DNA of 64,000 bases from Lamellibrachia columna (taxonomy: Eukaryota; Annelida; Polychaeta; Sabellida; Siboglinidae), in NCBI GenBank assembly GCA_963662155.1, contig OY759268.1:58320969-58384968 (forward strand). The letters run 5' to 3'. A program made the translations under genes and the position numbers. Every line of letters starts with the position of its first letter. The first letter of the stretch is position 1. The notes beneath the pieces are model-generated. The model saw only the letters and a list, made by a program, of their open reading frames with translations. It was not told where the DNA came from and did no database searches. Below are positions 38,021-50,990 of the stretch, piece after piece.

Positions 38021-39312
38021 CTAACATGACAGTGTACGTGTACATGTACGTGACTGCATGGCGTTCCCTTCCACCGACAACTGACATGACAGTGTACGTG
38101 TACATGTACGTGACTGCATGGCGTTCCCTTCCACCGACAACTGACATGACAGTGTACGTGTACATGTACGTGACTGCATGGCGTTCCCTTCCACCGACAA
38201 CTAACATGACAGTGTACGTGTACATGTACGTGACTGCATGGCGTTCCCTTCCACCGACAACTAACATGACAGTGTACGTGTACATGTACGTGACTGCATG
38301 GCCTTCCCTTCCACCGACAACTAACATGACAGTGTACGTGTGCATGTACGTGACTGCATGGCCTTCCCTTCCACCGACAACTAACATGACAGTGTACGTG
38401 AACATGTACGTGACTGCATGGCGTTCCCTTCCACCGACAACTAACATGACAGTGTACGTGTACATGTACGTGACTGCATGGCGTTCCCTTCCACCGACAA
38501 CTAACATGACAGTGTACGTGTACATGTACGTGACTGCATGGCGTTCCCTTCCACCGACAACTAACATGACAGTGTACGTGTACATGTACGTGACTGCATG
38601 GCGTTCCCTTCCACCGACAACTAACATGACAGTGTACGTGTACATGTACGTGACTGCATGGCGTTCCCTTCCACCGACAACTAACATGACAGTGTACGTG
38701 TACATGTACGTGACTGCATGGCGTTCCCTTCAACCGACAACTAACATGACAGTGTACGTGTACATGTACGTGACTGCATGGCGTTCCCTTCCACCGACAA
38801 CTAACATGACAGTGTACGTGTACATGTACGTGATTGCATGGCGTTCCCTTCCACCGACAACTAACATGACAGTGTACGTGTACATGTACGTGACTGCATG
38901 GCGTTCCCTTCCACCGACAACTAACATGACAGTGTACGTGAACATGTACGTGACTGCATGGCGTTCCCTTCCACCGACAACTAACATGACAGTGTACGTG
39001 TACATGTACGTGACTGCATGGCGTTCCCTTCCACCGACAACTAACATGACAGTGTACGTGTACATGTACGTGACTGCATGGCGTTCCCTTCCACCGACAA
39101 CTAACATGACAGTGTACGTGTACATGTACGTGACTGCATGGCGTTCCCTTCCACCGACAACTAACATGACAGTGTACGTGTACATGTACGTGACTGCATG
39201 GCGTTCCCTTCCACCGACAACTAACATGACAGTGTACGTGTACATGTACGTGACTGCATGGCGTTCCCTTCCACCGACAACTAACATGACAGTGTACGTG
39301 TACATGTACGTG
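37991..39312. repeat. 60-bp minisatellite, 22 copies, duplicating a splice acceptor
   Basis: The unit reads TGACTGCATGGCGTTCCCTT on the plus strand, then CCACCGACAACTAACATGAC AGTGTACG. The period is exactly 60 and substitutions are few. On the minus strand each unit carries the exon 3 acceptor (TTAG or CAG at 38021 + 60n) and its first codons. Because 60 is a multiple of 3, the array stays open in several frames on both strands. The long frames of 474-477 codons here reflect that and are not independent genes. Confidence 0.97.
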
Positions 39313-39533
39313 GAGTTGAATACACATCGACGAAAAACATATATCGAACTATTATATAATCATATTCAACAATGTTTGATGGGTGATATTGATCACAATA
39401 CCCAATTAGTATAAATATCATTAAATCACAACCATTGCAATTACTGTCATCATCGATATCTTCAAAGTCATTATTTTAAGTAATATACTGTAATATTTAT
39501 CTGCATGAGTCGGCAGGCTGTGAAGACACTCAC

Positions 39534-39695
39534 GACGCAATCACGTCTTCCTTGCGGTGGGCGTGCTGCAGGTAGACATCAAGCATCGATTGGTTGCCGA
39601 CGCCCCACCTGTTTGTTAACGTGGTGGATATGTTTGTCCGAGTGTACATGTCGTACAACCAATGGAACGAGTCGCTTTTCGCCGCGGCCGATATT
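39534..39695 (-). CDS. DEG/ENaC channel, exon 2
   Basis: The exon enters after TGTTGCAG in phase 2 and continues the TM1 exon as R|ISAAAKSDSFHWLYDMYT. It ends HRKEDVIA with a TC|GTGAGT donor in phase 2, fitting exon 3. This part is a poorly conserved extracellular stretch of the channel, so its assignment rests mainly on phase and position between the TM1 exon and the palm exon. The longer open frame to 39733 extends beyond the acceptor. Confidence 0.72.
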
Positions 39696-39950
39696 CTGCA
39701 ACATTCGCCGTCAATGTCCAGTGTGTGTACCAAAGAAAGTAACTATTCTTGGCATATAGCACAAGTACACATACATAAGTTCTCACTGAAACATTAATGT
39801 TCCAGCTTGTGTGATTCTAGTCGATGTAGATAGAGCGCTTTCGTGACCTTTCTTCTTAATTAGTATACCCCATGTCCCTTGAAGCGTTGGAACGTTATAG
39901 CACATATTTTTTCTTTTAGTGTTATGTAACTGACAACCCATCCTCGGTTT

Positions 39951-40436
39951 ACGGTCATCTCACTGGTACGGTCACCCCGCCATTACGGTCACCTCACTGG
40001 TACGGTCACCCCGCCATTACGGTCATCTCACTGGTACGGTCACCCCGCCATTACGGTCACCTCACTGGTACGGTCACCCCGCCATTACGGTCATCTCACT
40101 GGTACGGTGACCCCGCCATTACTGTCATCTCACTGGTACGGTCACCCCGCCATTACGGTCACCTCACTGGTACGGTCACCCCGCCATTACGGTCATCTCA
40201 CTGGTACGGTCACCCCGCCATTACGGTCACCTCACTGGTACGGTCACCCCGCCATTACGGTCATCTCACTGGTACGGTGACCCCGCCATTACGGTCATCT
40301 CACTGGTACGGTCACCCCGCCATTACGGTCACCTCACTGGTACGGTCACCCCGCCATTACGGTCATCTCACTGGTACGGTCACCCCGCCATTACGGTCAT
40401 CTCACTGGTTCGGTCACCCCGCCATTACGGTCACCC
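39951..40436. repeat. 34-bp minisatellite, about 14 copies
   Basis: Units of ACGGTCACCTCACTGGTACG followed by GTCACCCCGCCATT alternate CATCTC/CACCTC. It lies in intron 1 of the channel gene. Motifs such as 'ttacggtcagtcacgg' continue to 40560, and 'taaggtcactt...gtgaccttaatag' occurs at 41615-41660, suggesting derivation from a DNA transposon end. The 40437-42244 remainder shows no supported gene. Confidence 0.92.
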
Positions 40437-42244
40437 TGGTTCAGTCCCAAATGATTTCCCGTAGTAAAGAATAGGACGTTGGTCCCGCTAATAAGGTCAC
40501 CTCGTTATTCAGGAATACGGTCAGTAACCAAGTGCGAAACTGGCCCGGTGTTACGGTCAGTCACGGCCGAGCAGCCACGATCTGCTTCCAGGCCGGGCGG
40601 CCGCCAAAGACAAAGGTGACGCCAGCAGTACGAAGCCAAGCACTTGTAAACTTCGGAACCGATGAAAGAAGCAAGACCCCAGTCATCTTAAGTAACACTT
40701 TGAGCTTCAATTCTTAGCAGATGAGTAGATTTTGAATTCCAATTCTTAGCGTGATAGTAGATTTCACAGAAAAATACGACGGCTGTGGCTTCGACGCTGA
40801 ATTATTTCTGTAATTATATATTTTAACAACTGTTTTATTTATTATAGTATATGCGAAAGGAAGCGAAGGCGAAAAGACTTGTCAGGAACCAACAGATTTT
40901 AAAAGCGAAAAAATCGATTTGATCAGAGATGGCTAGCCTATCGCAAATGCCGTTTACATTGGCTGAATGGTACAATATCGGTTAATCCAAAATGGGGATA
41001 ATTTAGAAAAACGAGGAAATTCATCGAGGTGTGCGAGAGCAACGAACTGGCCAGTAGGAAGCTATCAACGCATTCTTCCGTCAACGGCGACGCTGACCAT
41101 GTAAGTGACAATACGAAGACGCACAATGCGTGTGACTTACGTAGTGTCTTCGATAAACAATACAAAAGCAAGATCCCCATTCTTCTTAGGTAACACTTTT
41201 AACATAATTTTGAAATGAATGAGTAGATTTTACAGAACAACACAGTGGCAAGGTCTTTGACGCTAACAGTAAGGTGCCACGAAATTGGCGCTTGATTGTT
41301 TGTTTAACGCCCGAGGAGCTCTGCTGGAGTAGCAGGCCTAGTGGTTGGAAAAGGCAACCGGGCTGTGAGACGGGGTAATCTAAAGCCTTTTAACTGGTAG
41401 ATGATCTTGTGCATGTTGCACCCCTGTATGTACTTAGCATACTTTAGGAACGCAAGTACATAACTCTACTCATATATAATACATACACCACATTACACAT
41501 GATATACAGTGTATTTGCTAAATATGCATTGGTGTTAAAATGACGCATGTGTAAAACAACTTTCCCAATTCCCATGATGCTTCAGTGCCCATATTCACTA
41601 TTAAAGCCACCTCGATATTAAGGTCACTTTTGCCCAGTCCCGTGGGTGACCTTAATAGTAGGGTTCCACTATAATTCGTTCTTCTGCCATTATATCACAT
41701 GCTTTGCTCTCAACAATTGTATTTTTTTCATGTCTGACCATTTAATCTTTTCACTTTTCTCTTCCATAATCTTATGATTTAGATGCTCTCTTTGGCAATC
41801 TCCCAACACCAACACATTTGTTCAGAACGTGTCCTCTACGGTGAAGTCTGCTGTTCCCAAGAAGTGTTACTTTCATATCCATGTATATTCATTCCAATAT
41901 TTGGGTATTTTGTCCTACAAGCATTACGTACCGAAGCAGATGTCTTCGACTTCGTAGATAGGATGACTTGAGTTGACGTGGGCATCACCATACTTTAGTT
42001 ATTACAATCAATATTGAACTAACGGAACACGTATAATTTGCCTATGCGTTTTTTGTCAAAGATGTATATAAAAACAATAATAATAATAAACTTCTATAGC
42101 TCCAACATCATCAGGAACCTGAGCTCAGAGGCGCAAAAAAAAACACAATCATTAAGTGTATTCATGAACAGGGACGCACAAAAGCTGTTATCAGTATATA
42201 GCTAATGTTGTAAGTGAGAACGTGTAAACATCGATACGCGATAC

Positions 42245-42478
42245 CTGAAGGCGTTTTGGTTGCAAATGGTGACGGCGGGAAAGACGACAGGTCCTTGTTG
42301 TGACATCGATGTCTTTATTCTGACAGGCCAGCTTAAGTACTGTCTCACTAAATGTTGACAGTGGATGACGAATATCGAGGTGCTGATCAGTACGATTGTG
42401 AACCAGAGAATCATACAACAGACGAACGTGTCCGATGGGGTTTCAACAACGCAGAACCATCGCTCCGATAGCGCTTCT
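42245..42478 (-). CDS. DEG/ENaC channel, TM1 exon (5' limit uncertain)
   Basis: The peptide includes SDTFVCCMILWFTIVLISTS then IFVIHC, the first membrane helix, followed by PVVFPAVTICNQNAFR. FPAVTICNxN-x-[FY]-R is the post-TM1 signature of the family. The donor TTCAG|GTATCG ends the exon at 42245 in phase 2. The frame is open up to 42492, but an in-frame TGA lies just beyond and there is no ATG. The exon must therefore begin at an acceptor, perhaps near 42478, and earlier 5' exons lie upstream. The N-terminal cytoplasmic part is not identified. Confidence 0.82.
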
Positions 42479-42492
42479 CGTATCCGTTCCAA

Positions 42493-42722
42493 ACGAAGGA
42501 GTCAGGGCATTGTGGGGTGGTCGCATCGGTTCGAAAAAAATCCCCAAAAAATATATTATTTGGAGAAAGTCCCTAACGCGCACCCCACTGCCCTGACGGA
42601 CGACAACATGCCAGTGGCATATCTAGGATCTCACAATGGGGGGACTTAGTCACCCCATTAGTTCACCCTGCTACCATATAGCGTCGAAACGGGAAAAATA
42701 TGGAACAAAAATGAAGCCAAGG
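42493..42722. other. Upstream intronic or 5' region: no gene seen
   Basis: AT-rich sequence with a poly-A-like run near 42533 and a 'ggatctcacaatggggggacttagtcaccccattag' segment, written here only as a position marker at 42625-42662 in pieces: GGATCTCACAATGGGG. The segment resembles the duplicated motif at 14070-14110, and so is a dispersed repeat. Confidence 0.5.
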
Positions 42723-43573
42723 TACGAGGGACATGGCCCAGTGGCCTCCCCCTAAATACGAGGGACATGGTCCAATGGCCTCCCCCTAAATACGAGGGAC
42801 ATGGTCCAATGGCCTCCCCCTAAATACGAGGGACATGGTCCAATGGCCTCCCCCTAAATACGAGGGACATGGTCCAATGGCCTCCCCCTAAATACGAGGG
42901 ACATGGTCCAATGGCCTCCCCCTAAATACGAGGGACATGGTCCAATGGCCTCCCCCTAAATACGAGGGACATGGTCCAATGGCCTCCCCCTAAATACGAG
43001 GGACATGGTACAGTGGCCTCCCCCTAAATACGAGGGACATGGCCCAATGGCCTCCCCCTAAATACGAGGAACATGGTCCAATGGCCTCCCCCTAAATACG
43101 AGGGACATGGTCCAATGGCCTCCCCCTAAATACGAGGGACATGGTCCAATGGCCTCCCCCTAAATACGAGGGACATGGTCCAGTGGCCTCCCCCTAAATA
43201 CGAGGGACATGGTCCAATGGCCTCCCCCTAAATACGAGGGACATGGTCCAATGGCCTCCCCTAAATACGAGGGACATGGTCCAATGGCCTCCCCCTAAAT
43301 ACGAGGGACATGGTCCAATGGCCTCCCCCTAAATACGAGGGACGTGGTCCAGTGGCCTCCCCTAAATACGAAGGACATGGTCCAATGGCCTCCCCCTAAA
43401 TACGAGGGACATGGTCCAATGGCCTCCCCCTAAATACGAGGGACATGGTCCAATGGCCTCCCCTAAATACGAGGGACATGGTCCAATGGCCTCCCCCTAA
43501 ATACGAGGGACATGGTCCAATGGCCTCCCCCTAAATACGAGGGACATGGTCCAATGGCCTCCCCCTAAATACG
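42723..43573. repeat. 34-bp minisatellite, about 25 copies
   Basis: Units of TACGAGGGACATGGTCCAAT followed by GGCCTCCCCCTAAA. A few units have lost one C (33 bp), for example near 43258, 43361 and 43450. GC-rich compared with its surroundings. Confidence 0.95.
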
Positions 43574-44206
43574 CCACTGTCCTGAGCATTAACACATTAA
43601 TAATATTAACTTTCATACTGTAAGAAAATATTAACTGTTATGCTGTAAAACAAAATGCTGCAATGCCGCCGCCCGAAGATTGAAACTGGTATTGATGTAT
43701 ATTGACACTATTGTGGATACCACAACGGAAACATCCGAGGAATTCATCACAGTTAGGGTCAATCGCCAGAGATATGCCTCCTTTCCAGGTACTGTGGACT
43801 CCGTTTAACAGAATCACGGGTAACAGAATCAGCCGTTTAGTAGAATCAAAATGGCTGGGACGGAATCATTACATATTCCCGCCGCGTCAAAATGCGCCGC
43901 TTAACAGAATCACGTCATCCGCTTATTAGAGTCAAATAAACAAAAACAATAAATTGTACCTGTTGCATCGTACATGTAGCGTCTAACCGGAATGAAACCG
44001 TTTACATTAGAACGTTCGCTACCACTAATTTTGACTTTGTCACAACAAACCTAGACAAACACATAATGAAATATGGCGGCAACGGTGAAGAAACGTGAAT
44101 AAGTATTGACATAATAGTGTATGCTAAACATTAAATAAGTATCACCGCAATAAGGCAGCTTGTCGGCTAAACGCCAGTGAGCGATAAAACATGTCAGATC
44201 CGGACA
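43574..44206. other. No gene; dispersed repeat copy
   Basis: The segment 43995-44065 (GAACGTTCGCTACCACTAAT and following) recurs at about 47625-47692, so a dispersed repeat family is present at both sites. Irregular 'taacagaatca' motifs occur at 43805-43935. No coding sequence supported. Confidence 0.55.
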
Positions 44207-44852
44207 CCCAAGCGAAGGTGAAGTAGCGCTAGTGCGCGCCAGCAGTATCAGTAGCATCACAGCTGTGTCAACGGTCGTACAGAATGTTCCGTTTCCATCC
44301 AAGCGAAGGTGAAGTAGCGCTAGAGGGCGCCAGCAGTATCAGTAGCATCACAGCTGTGTCAACGGTCGTACAGAATGTTCCGTGTCCATCCAAGCGAAGG
44401 TGAAGTAGCGCTAGAGGGCGCCAGCAGTATCAGTAGCATCACAGCTGTGTCAACGGTCGTACAGAATGTTCCGTGTCCATCCAAGCGAAGGTGAAGTAGC
44501 GCTAGAGGGCGCCAGCAGTATCAGTAGCATCACAGCTGTGTCAACGGTCGTACAGAATGTTCCGTGTCCATCCAAGCGAAGGTGAAGTAGCGCTAGAGGG
44601 CGCCAGCAGTATCAGTAGCATCACAGCTGTGTCAACGGTCGTACAGAATGTTCCGTGTCCATCCAAGCGAAGGTGAAGTAGCGCTAGAGGGCGCCAGCAG
44701 TATCAGTAGCATCACAGCTGTGTCAACGGTCGTACAGAATGTTCCGTGTCCACCCAAGCGAAGGTGAAGTAGCGCTAGAGGGCGCCAGCAGTATCAGTAG
44801 CATCACAGCTGTGTCAACGGTCGTACAGAATGTTCCGTGTCCATCCAAGCTG
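44207..44852. repeat. 91-bp minisatellite, 7 copies
   Basis: Units of CCAAGCGAAGGTGAAGTAGC followed by GCTAGAGGGCGCCAGCAGTA. The first unit differs (GTGCGCGCC in place of GAGGGCGCC). The copies are otherwise nearly identical. An (ACCTT)n-type tract follows at 45012-45060. Confidence 0.95.
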
Positions 44853-45395
44853 ATAATGGACGCAGGTCAACTCACCAACAACTGGAAGCGCTTCAAAATG
44901 GCAACGCCAAATTATGAAATACCTTCCTACATGAAGAATCGACCGGCAGAAGTGCGGGCTGCCACACTCAATTGCTGCCTAGCCTAGGGGAGTAGGCCAT
45001 GGATGTACTAGCTTACCTTATTTTACCTTACCTTACCTTATTTTACCTTACCTTACCTTAGGATGTTCTGGTCGTAGGATTCTTGTATTTTCTTCATCAT
45101 CCAACAACAACTCAAGAGTTCTGGTTCCAGTTATTAATGTGCTTCAAAGGTACAAAAAATTGCCTGGTTGGACCAGCATTTTTCAGGCGTGTGTTTATGC
45201 ATTTTGTCTGTAGTACTGATTCAGTACGGGATTGATTGCCGCTCGCATCCGGACCTGAACGGACTACTGCCTGGGAGAAGCAAATGAGACGTACGAACGA
45301 TACGTATTCTTTACAAGAGACCAACAAATCGGCGAGAAGTGTTACTCATGTTTGGCAGCGCTCCACAATATCGGTAATAAGATTAACTTCAAAAC

Positions 45396-45717
45396 ATGGA
45401 AGACAGCCTCGTACGATATATGATTGTCCTGGGAGTTGTCAGCAAAGACAGCCTCGTACGATATATGATTGTCCTGGGAGTTGTCAGCAAAGACAGCCTC
45501 GTACGATATATGATTGTCCTGGGAGTTGTCAGCAAAGACAGCCTCGTACGATATATGATTGTCCTGGGAGTTGTCAGCAAAGACAGCCTCGTACGATATA
45601 TGATTGTCCTGGGAGTTGTCAGCAAAGACAGCCTCGTACGATATATGATTGTCCTGGGAGTTGTCAGCAAAGACAGCCTCGTACGATATATGATTGTCCT
45701 GGGAGTTGTCAGCAAAG
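45396..45717. repeat. 45-bp minisatellite, 7 copies
   Basis: Units of GACAGCCTCGTACGATATAT followed by GATTGTCCTGGGAGTTGTCA. The length is a multiple of three, so frames of about 150 codons stay open on both strands. These are repeat artefacts. Confidence 0.95.
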
Positions 45718-46004
45718 CGACTAGAAATAGATTACTGGCTGCAGATAAGCTAACGAAGAAATCGTGCGTACACATCTGCAGAGGTGGTGAGATAATGTGG
45801 TCACAAATAACCTCGCTATTACCCGCTAACATTCCACCAGATGACGTGCACAGTGTGAAATCCAGAAGAGACCGAACTTAGCGTCTATATTTGCAACAAA
45901 AGAGCCGACGTCGGCGAACGACGTACGTGGCAGTGGTATAATCATCGGCGTTAACGGCGGCGGAGACGATGCCAGAAAGAAAGAGAAGTGTCCAGCGTTG
46001 GGAG

Positions 46005-47412
46005 AACGGTGCTGAAAATGTGGTAGGAGGAATCATTTCGCTAAGATGTGCCAATCGAAAAACACGCGGAGGGTGCATACAGTGAACCGTCAATCAGAGG
46101 ACTCGGACACTGAATCAGACACAACCGTCGATGACAGAAATCCACATTTTCTGACCATTTCACAAGAACATGGACGATCTGTCCACGCGGTCACCTCAAC
46201 AAGAGACCTCATTTTACGTCGATTTCACCATCAAGCATAAAATCATTGTGTTCCAGATTGATTTTGGTGCATCAGTGAATCTTTTATATGCGAAATTTAT
46301 CTGACGCCCCAATGACGCCAACGACGAACACGTTTACGATGTGGAACAATTCCACAGTGACCCCGATTGGAGAGTGCACATTAATTCTGGGGAATCCAAC
46401 GATATACCAAACTTACAATGTGCCGTTTGTTGTAGTGGAGCAGGAAGACTTCATACATACCTTTCTTTGGAATTCGTGCTGCACAAGAAATGCAGATCAT
46501 TACTATCGACAGAGAAAACGGTCAGTGCCCGTGTAGCAAACCAACTGGACCCTCTGCCACAATACTAATATGTGTTTGGCAGTGAACTCGGTTGTTTACC
46601 CGCAGAAGCATACGTCTCAGTTGACACAAATATGACGGCAACAATATCGCGGATTCGTAAACTATCTTTCGATATTCCAATCCCGACTCAGCAGCTCACA
46701 AAGAAAGATGTTCATTGGAACTAGTCGACTGCACAAGAAGAGGCCTTCCTCGAAATCAAACGGCTCGTTAGTGCTGCGATATTATGATGCGGACAAAAAA
46801 TAACAATTATGTGTGATGCATCACAACCCGTTCATGGAGCTGCATTGCTTCAGGAAGGGAGACATGTCGCTTTTTTAAGTCGAGCTCTATCCGAAACCGA
46901 AGCACGATACCCGCAAATAGAGAGAGGCCGAGAGGTTTCACCAATGTACTTTTGACCGTGGGATCATCGTACTGTCAGACCACGAACCACCAGAGAACAT
47001 TATGTAGAAACCACGAGGAAGTGCACCAAAACGATTTCAAGGCATGATGCTGCCGTTCCAACGGTATGATGTTGAAATGGTATATTTACAGGGGAAGCCA
47101 ATGTTCCTGGCTGACACACTCTCCACATCACATATATCAGTGGTTAGACAAACGTCACATGAATAGTTCAACAACAATATTATTGTCGTAAAGTAAGAGG
47201 CAACCTGCTACCCTTCACAGGAAGGTACACAGACAAACATCGACATCCAGCGAGAACACAACCGGACTGGACCCTCAACCAACTGCTCATGAACGACAAC
47301 CGCCAGATGACTATAACTTAAACGGTGGTACCCGCGTTGAGCAAAGTAGCAACTCACCTGTCGCTACCAGTTCTGGCCGAATCGTCAAGGTCCCTGCCCG
47401 ACACAAAGAGTG
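46005..47412 (+). pseudogene. Decayed Ty3/gypsy gag-pol fragment
   Basis: In order along the plus strand there are several motifs. A CCHC zinc knuckle reads CGRRNHFAKMC (46019-46051) with a stop between its first two cysteines. A protease-like QIDFGASVNLL lies near 46255-46285, with the usual DSG/DTG altered. A connection segment EEAFLEIKRLVSAAIL follows at about 46738-46785. An RNase H region reads CDASQPVHGAALLQEG near 46815-46860, then ALSETEARYPQIE, and a LADTLS block lies near 47110. Multiple stops and frameshifts, and loss of most of the reverse transcriptase, mark it as dead. An SSGRIVKVPARH-like end lies at 47370-47405. No LTRs were recognised. Confidence 0.72.
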
Positions 47413-48840
47413 ACGTGCTGTACCAACGACTGTGGATGATTCTTAACCGGTTGACATATGCGATCATCCAGGGGATCTGAAGGCATTCTACCGTCTCCCC
47501 AATTCACACACATTTTCTATTTTGTGTGCAATGACTTAATTTTCTTTAGGAAAGAGAATGTAACATTATCCATGTTGCGTCTAACCGTGGAGGGCCCTAG
47601 CGGCTCTACCCGGTTTGAGACATTTGACATTAAAACGTTCGCTACCACTAACTTCGACTTTGTCATAACATATCTAGACAAATACATAACGAAACTGTAG
47701 CTAAAAATAACAGGTTTTCGTGGAAAAGCCCAATGTTTTTTTAATCAGTGTTTTTGATGCAAAAAACGGTACACCGTACAGGTAAGGCGGTAAAACATGA
47801 CATACGTTGAAATAGTATTTACAGTAAGCGTTGCAACGCGAACAAGCCTTCACGTAACTAAGTCGCGACTTTCGTCTAAATAAGAACATTTGTCGTTTGA
47901 GAATACAATTTACGAAATTTCGTCGCTACTATTCAGCTATTCAATATGGACGAAACAAAACTCAATTGTTTGACCCGGGGCCTTTGACGGACATTCATTT
48001 CCACGTCATTCGGAGTCCAATTATTTTTTTAGGAAACGCAGCTTAAGGTGAGACAAAAGTCATGGTTTTCTGGCTGTGCACCTAAAACAGGTAATACAGA
48101 TTAATCATGTGCAACTAAAATTAACAATAGTGGTTTACTCAGAATGGGTTCTAATACAGCGATATTCTGTTCAATTCTCCCTTCAAGTGGGGGCTGACAT
48201 GTTTACCAGCGCGACCGATAAGCGCATGCGCCGTTCTATAAAATCGGGTAACCTTGATTACCGTATTACGTATTAATCGCGGCAGGTATATACACAACCA
48301 ACGCAAAGTCTCGATGCAACAGGAAGTCATATATGGAAGGGACTAGTTTAGTAAACAAAGGCCAACATGTATTATTTAAGTTTAGTTTGGACGCAAGCAG
48401 CATGGCCATATCCTATTGACAAGCATAAGAGTAGGTGTTTACAAATATATTTTCATTTCGGGAACGAATAGTGCCACACTATTGCACCAGAGACGTAGGA
48501 TTATCGAACAGTAATTAAGATGTTGTGTGTTCAAAAATGTTTCCCCAACAAACAACTGGCCTCATATTTTAATTGTATTTGTAAAATGGTTGTTTTAATA
48601 AATTTTAATAAATTTTATATGTGCGTAGGCCCAAAACCATTACTTTTATTTCCTCTTAACATCACGACATTGCTGTATTCAGTTTTATGTTCAATACATG
48701 GAATATCGTGATTATACTTCTTTACTAAAATGAAGGTAATTTGATTGGTAATATGCGCATTATCTGAAGTCCAACAAAACGTATTGGGTGGGTGGTGGTT
48801 TGGACCCTTACTAAACACTGTACATGTTTTGGACTTTGAT
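47413..48840. other. No gene; dispersed repeat copy
   Basis: 47620-47692 is a second copy of the 43995-44065 repeat. 'catggccatatcctattg' with 'tgtttacaaatatattttcat' at 48403-48455 also occurs at 14525-14580 and 54535-54590, which marks another dispersed family. No supported coding sequence. Confidence 0.55.
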
Positions 48841-48989
48841 GATACCACCCCTAATGATACCACCCCTAATGATACCACCCCAATGATACCACCCCTAATG
48901 ATACCACCCCTAATGATACCACCCCTAATGATACCACCCCTAATGATACCACCCCTAATGATACCACCCCTAATGATACCACCCCTAAT
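48841..48989. repeat. 15-bp minisatellite, 10 copies
   Basis: Units of GATACCACCCCTAAT; the third unit has lost one base. Open frames through it are repeat artefacts. Confidence 0.95.
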
Positions 48990-49053
48990 CACTGGTGCAT
49001 AGATCAGCAACTTTACGAAATGTGACAAAGAAGCAATACGATCTACAATGTTT

Positions 49054-49055
49054 CA

Positions 49056-49135
<80 letters not shown>

Positions 49136-49137
49136 CA
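49054..49137. repeat. (ACGC)n microsatellite
   Basis: About 20 uninterrupted tetranucleotides. Nothing recognisable from 49138 to 50400, apart from two similar 'gcgatattt(c/t)ac(g/a)cagta' segments at 49257 and 49570. Confidence 0.96.
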
Positions 49138-50423
49138 CAGACGTACAGGTCGTCGTTTAAACATCCCCGGTCTTGACGAGACTCATTAGCAGGGCCAATT
49201 AGTGGCTCCGTCTGTGTCGCAACATTGGAACTGGTCCCAATTCTCCAACAACCGGGTGCGATATTTCACGCAGTAGCCAATCGGCGACCGCTACGACCGA
49301 CAGGTGCGGGACTGGATCTGAATCTGAAAACATTCTCAACGCTCTGTTAGAGCCAAACGAGAAGGAATTGGACGCATAGGTTTAACGGAGCTCGTCGTGA
49401 CCTTTCATCAAAACTCAACTGGTGATTGGCTGTAGTAAATAGGTCGTACTCGCAATTTCTAATAGTATCATGATAAGATCAAAATGTGATACATATCGTT
49501 CATGTTGAAATTGGTAGCTCCGACTGCGTGGTAAAAGTGGAACTGGTTCCAATTGTACCACGATCTGGTGCGATATTTTACACAGTAGACAATCAGCGAC
49601 CGCTACGACCAACATCTGATACAAATCGTTCATGTAACGTTAGACTTCAGGAACTGTCTCACCTGCGTGCGTTGCTTGTCGACTCAGTTACGTTTCGCAG
49701 CCCGTGAAAGGTGGTCTTTTCACAGAACGTCTTTAAGGCAGGACCCCACCCCTTCCTGCGTTCGTCTGTTTCCTCTCCGGCGCCACAGCGCTGCGGCGAC
49801 GCCGCAATCATAGAGCTGGTGTTTCCATGGCGACAAAAACGGACACGTCGCTACAAGATAGTCCGGGTGTCGTTGTTATGTCGAGACAACTGAGCATACA
49901 CGACGCAACTGCTACAGTAGTTCTATCACGCCGACTGAATTAGTTGATAGGTCGTTCATTCTCCCTTCGGACCCTTTTCTAAGTGCCGTGCAATACATAG
50001 AGCGACCGATATATTGCAATTACAATATTATGACATTGATAACAGCGTGGCATTTAATATCTTTAAACTATTTATGAAGCATGTTTATCGACATTTATCA
50101 CCATTCAACAATAGTGTAGTTGTAGGCCTTTGTGTGTTCTTAAATGCCAGAATTGCAAAGGCAACTAGGTGGAAACATTACTAAACATGAAAACTGCAAA
50201 AAGAAGGAAACGCAACATAGGAAAGCATTTCAGTGAAAGAGTTTTGGGTTCAACACCAGGAATAGGCGTAGATTATCGTAGGAGTATTTGGTGGAAAAAT
50301 TAACATGTAGACATATATATTATATAGATGCATTATAAATTTTAATGCATTTGTCATTATTATTGTAAATTTAGAATGTGTTTTAACCAGCTTGTCTGTT
50401 TTTACACAGTTTATTCTCTAAAC

Positions 50424-50456
<33 letters not shown>

Positions 50457-50689
50457 GTATACATACACATATACATATACATATTTAACATAAGCAAATT
50501 TATGTAAAGTTTATTCTCTAAACTACATATACATATACATATACATATTTAACATAAGCAAATTTATGTAAAGCGCCCGAGAGCATTTTATTTTAACTGG
50601 ATTCAGGCGCTATAGAGATTCATATTATTAATATTAGACTCTAACTAATTTTATATAATTTGTAGTAATCTATATAATATTATTTTTAT

Positions 50690-50990
50690 AAACAGTTCTT
50701 CTATAGGAGGACCAGGGAGGAGCCGGCCACATTGTTCATAAACAGTTCTTCTATAGGGGGACCAGGGAGGAGCCGGCCACATTGTTTATAAACAGTTCTT
50801 CTATAGGGGGACCAGGGAGGAGCCGGCCACATTGTTTATAAACAGTTCTTCTATAGGGGGACCAGGGAGGAGCCGGCCACATTGTTTATAAACAGTTCTT
50901 CTATAGGGGGACCAGGGAGGAGCCGGCCACATTGTTTATAAACAGTTCTTCTATAGGGGGACCAGGGAGGAGCGGGCCACATTTTATCTT
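50690..50990. repeat. 50-bp minisatellite, 6 copies
   Basis: Units of TTATAAACAGTTCTTCTATA followed by GGGGGACCAGGGAGGAGCCG. A duplicated (ACATAT)n tract lies just before it at 50420-50575. Confidence 0.94.

Noticed and set aside
37894..39414. Frames of 474-477 codons on both strands and 191-243 codons on the minus strand
   Set aside because: Products of a stop-free 60-bp repeat; only the 3' end of the minus frame (37902-38020) is a real exon.
40437..41690. Pogo/Tigger-like DNA transposon remnant
   Set aside because: Some 'gtcacc/ggtgac' inverted motifs suggest transposon ends, but no transposase motif or clear terminal pair could be defined.
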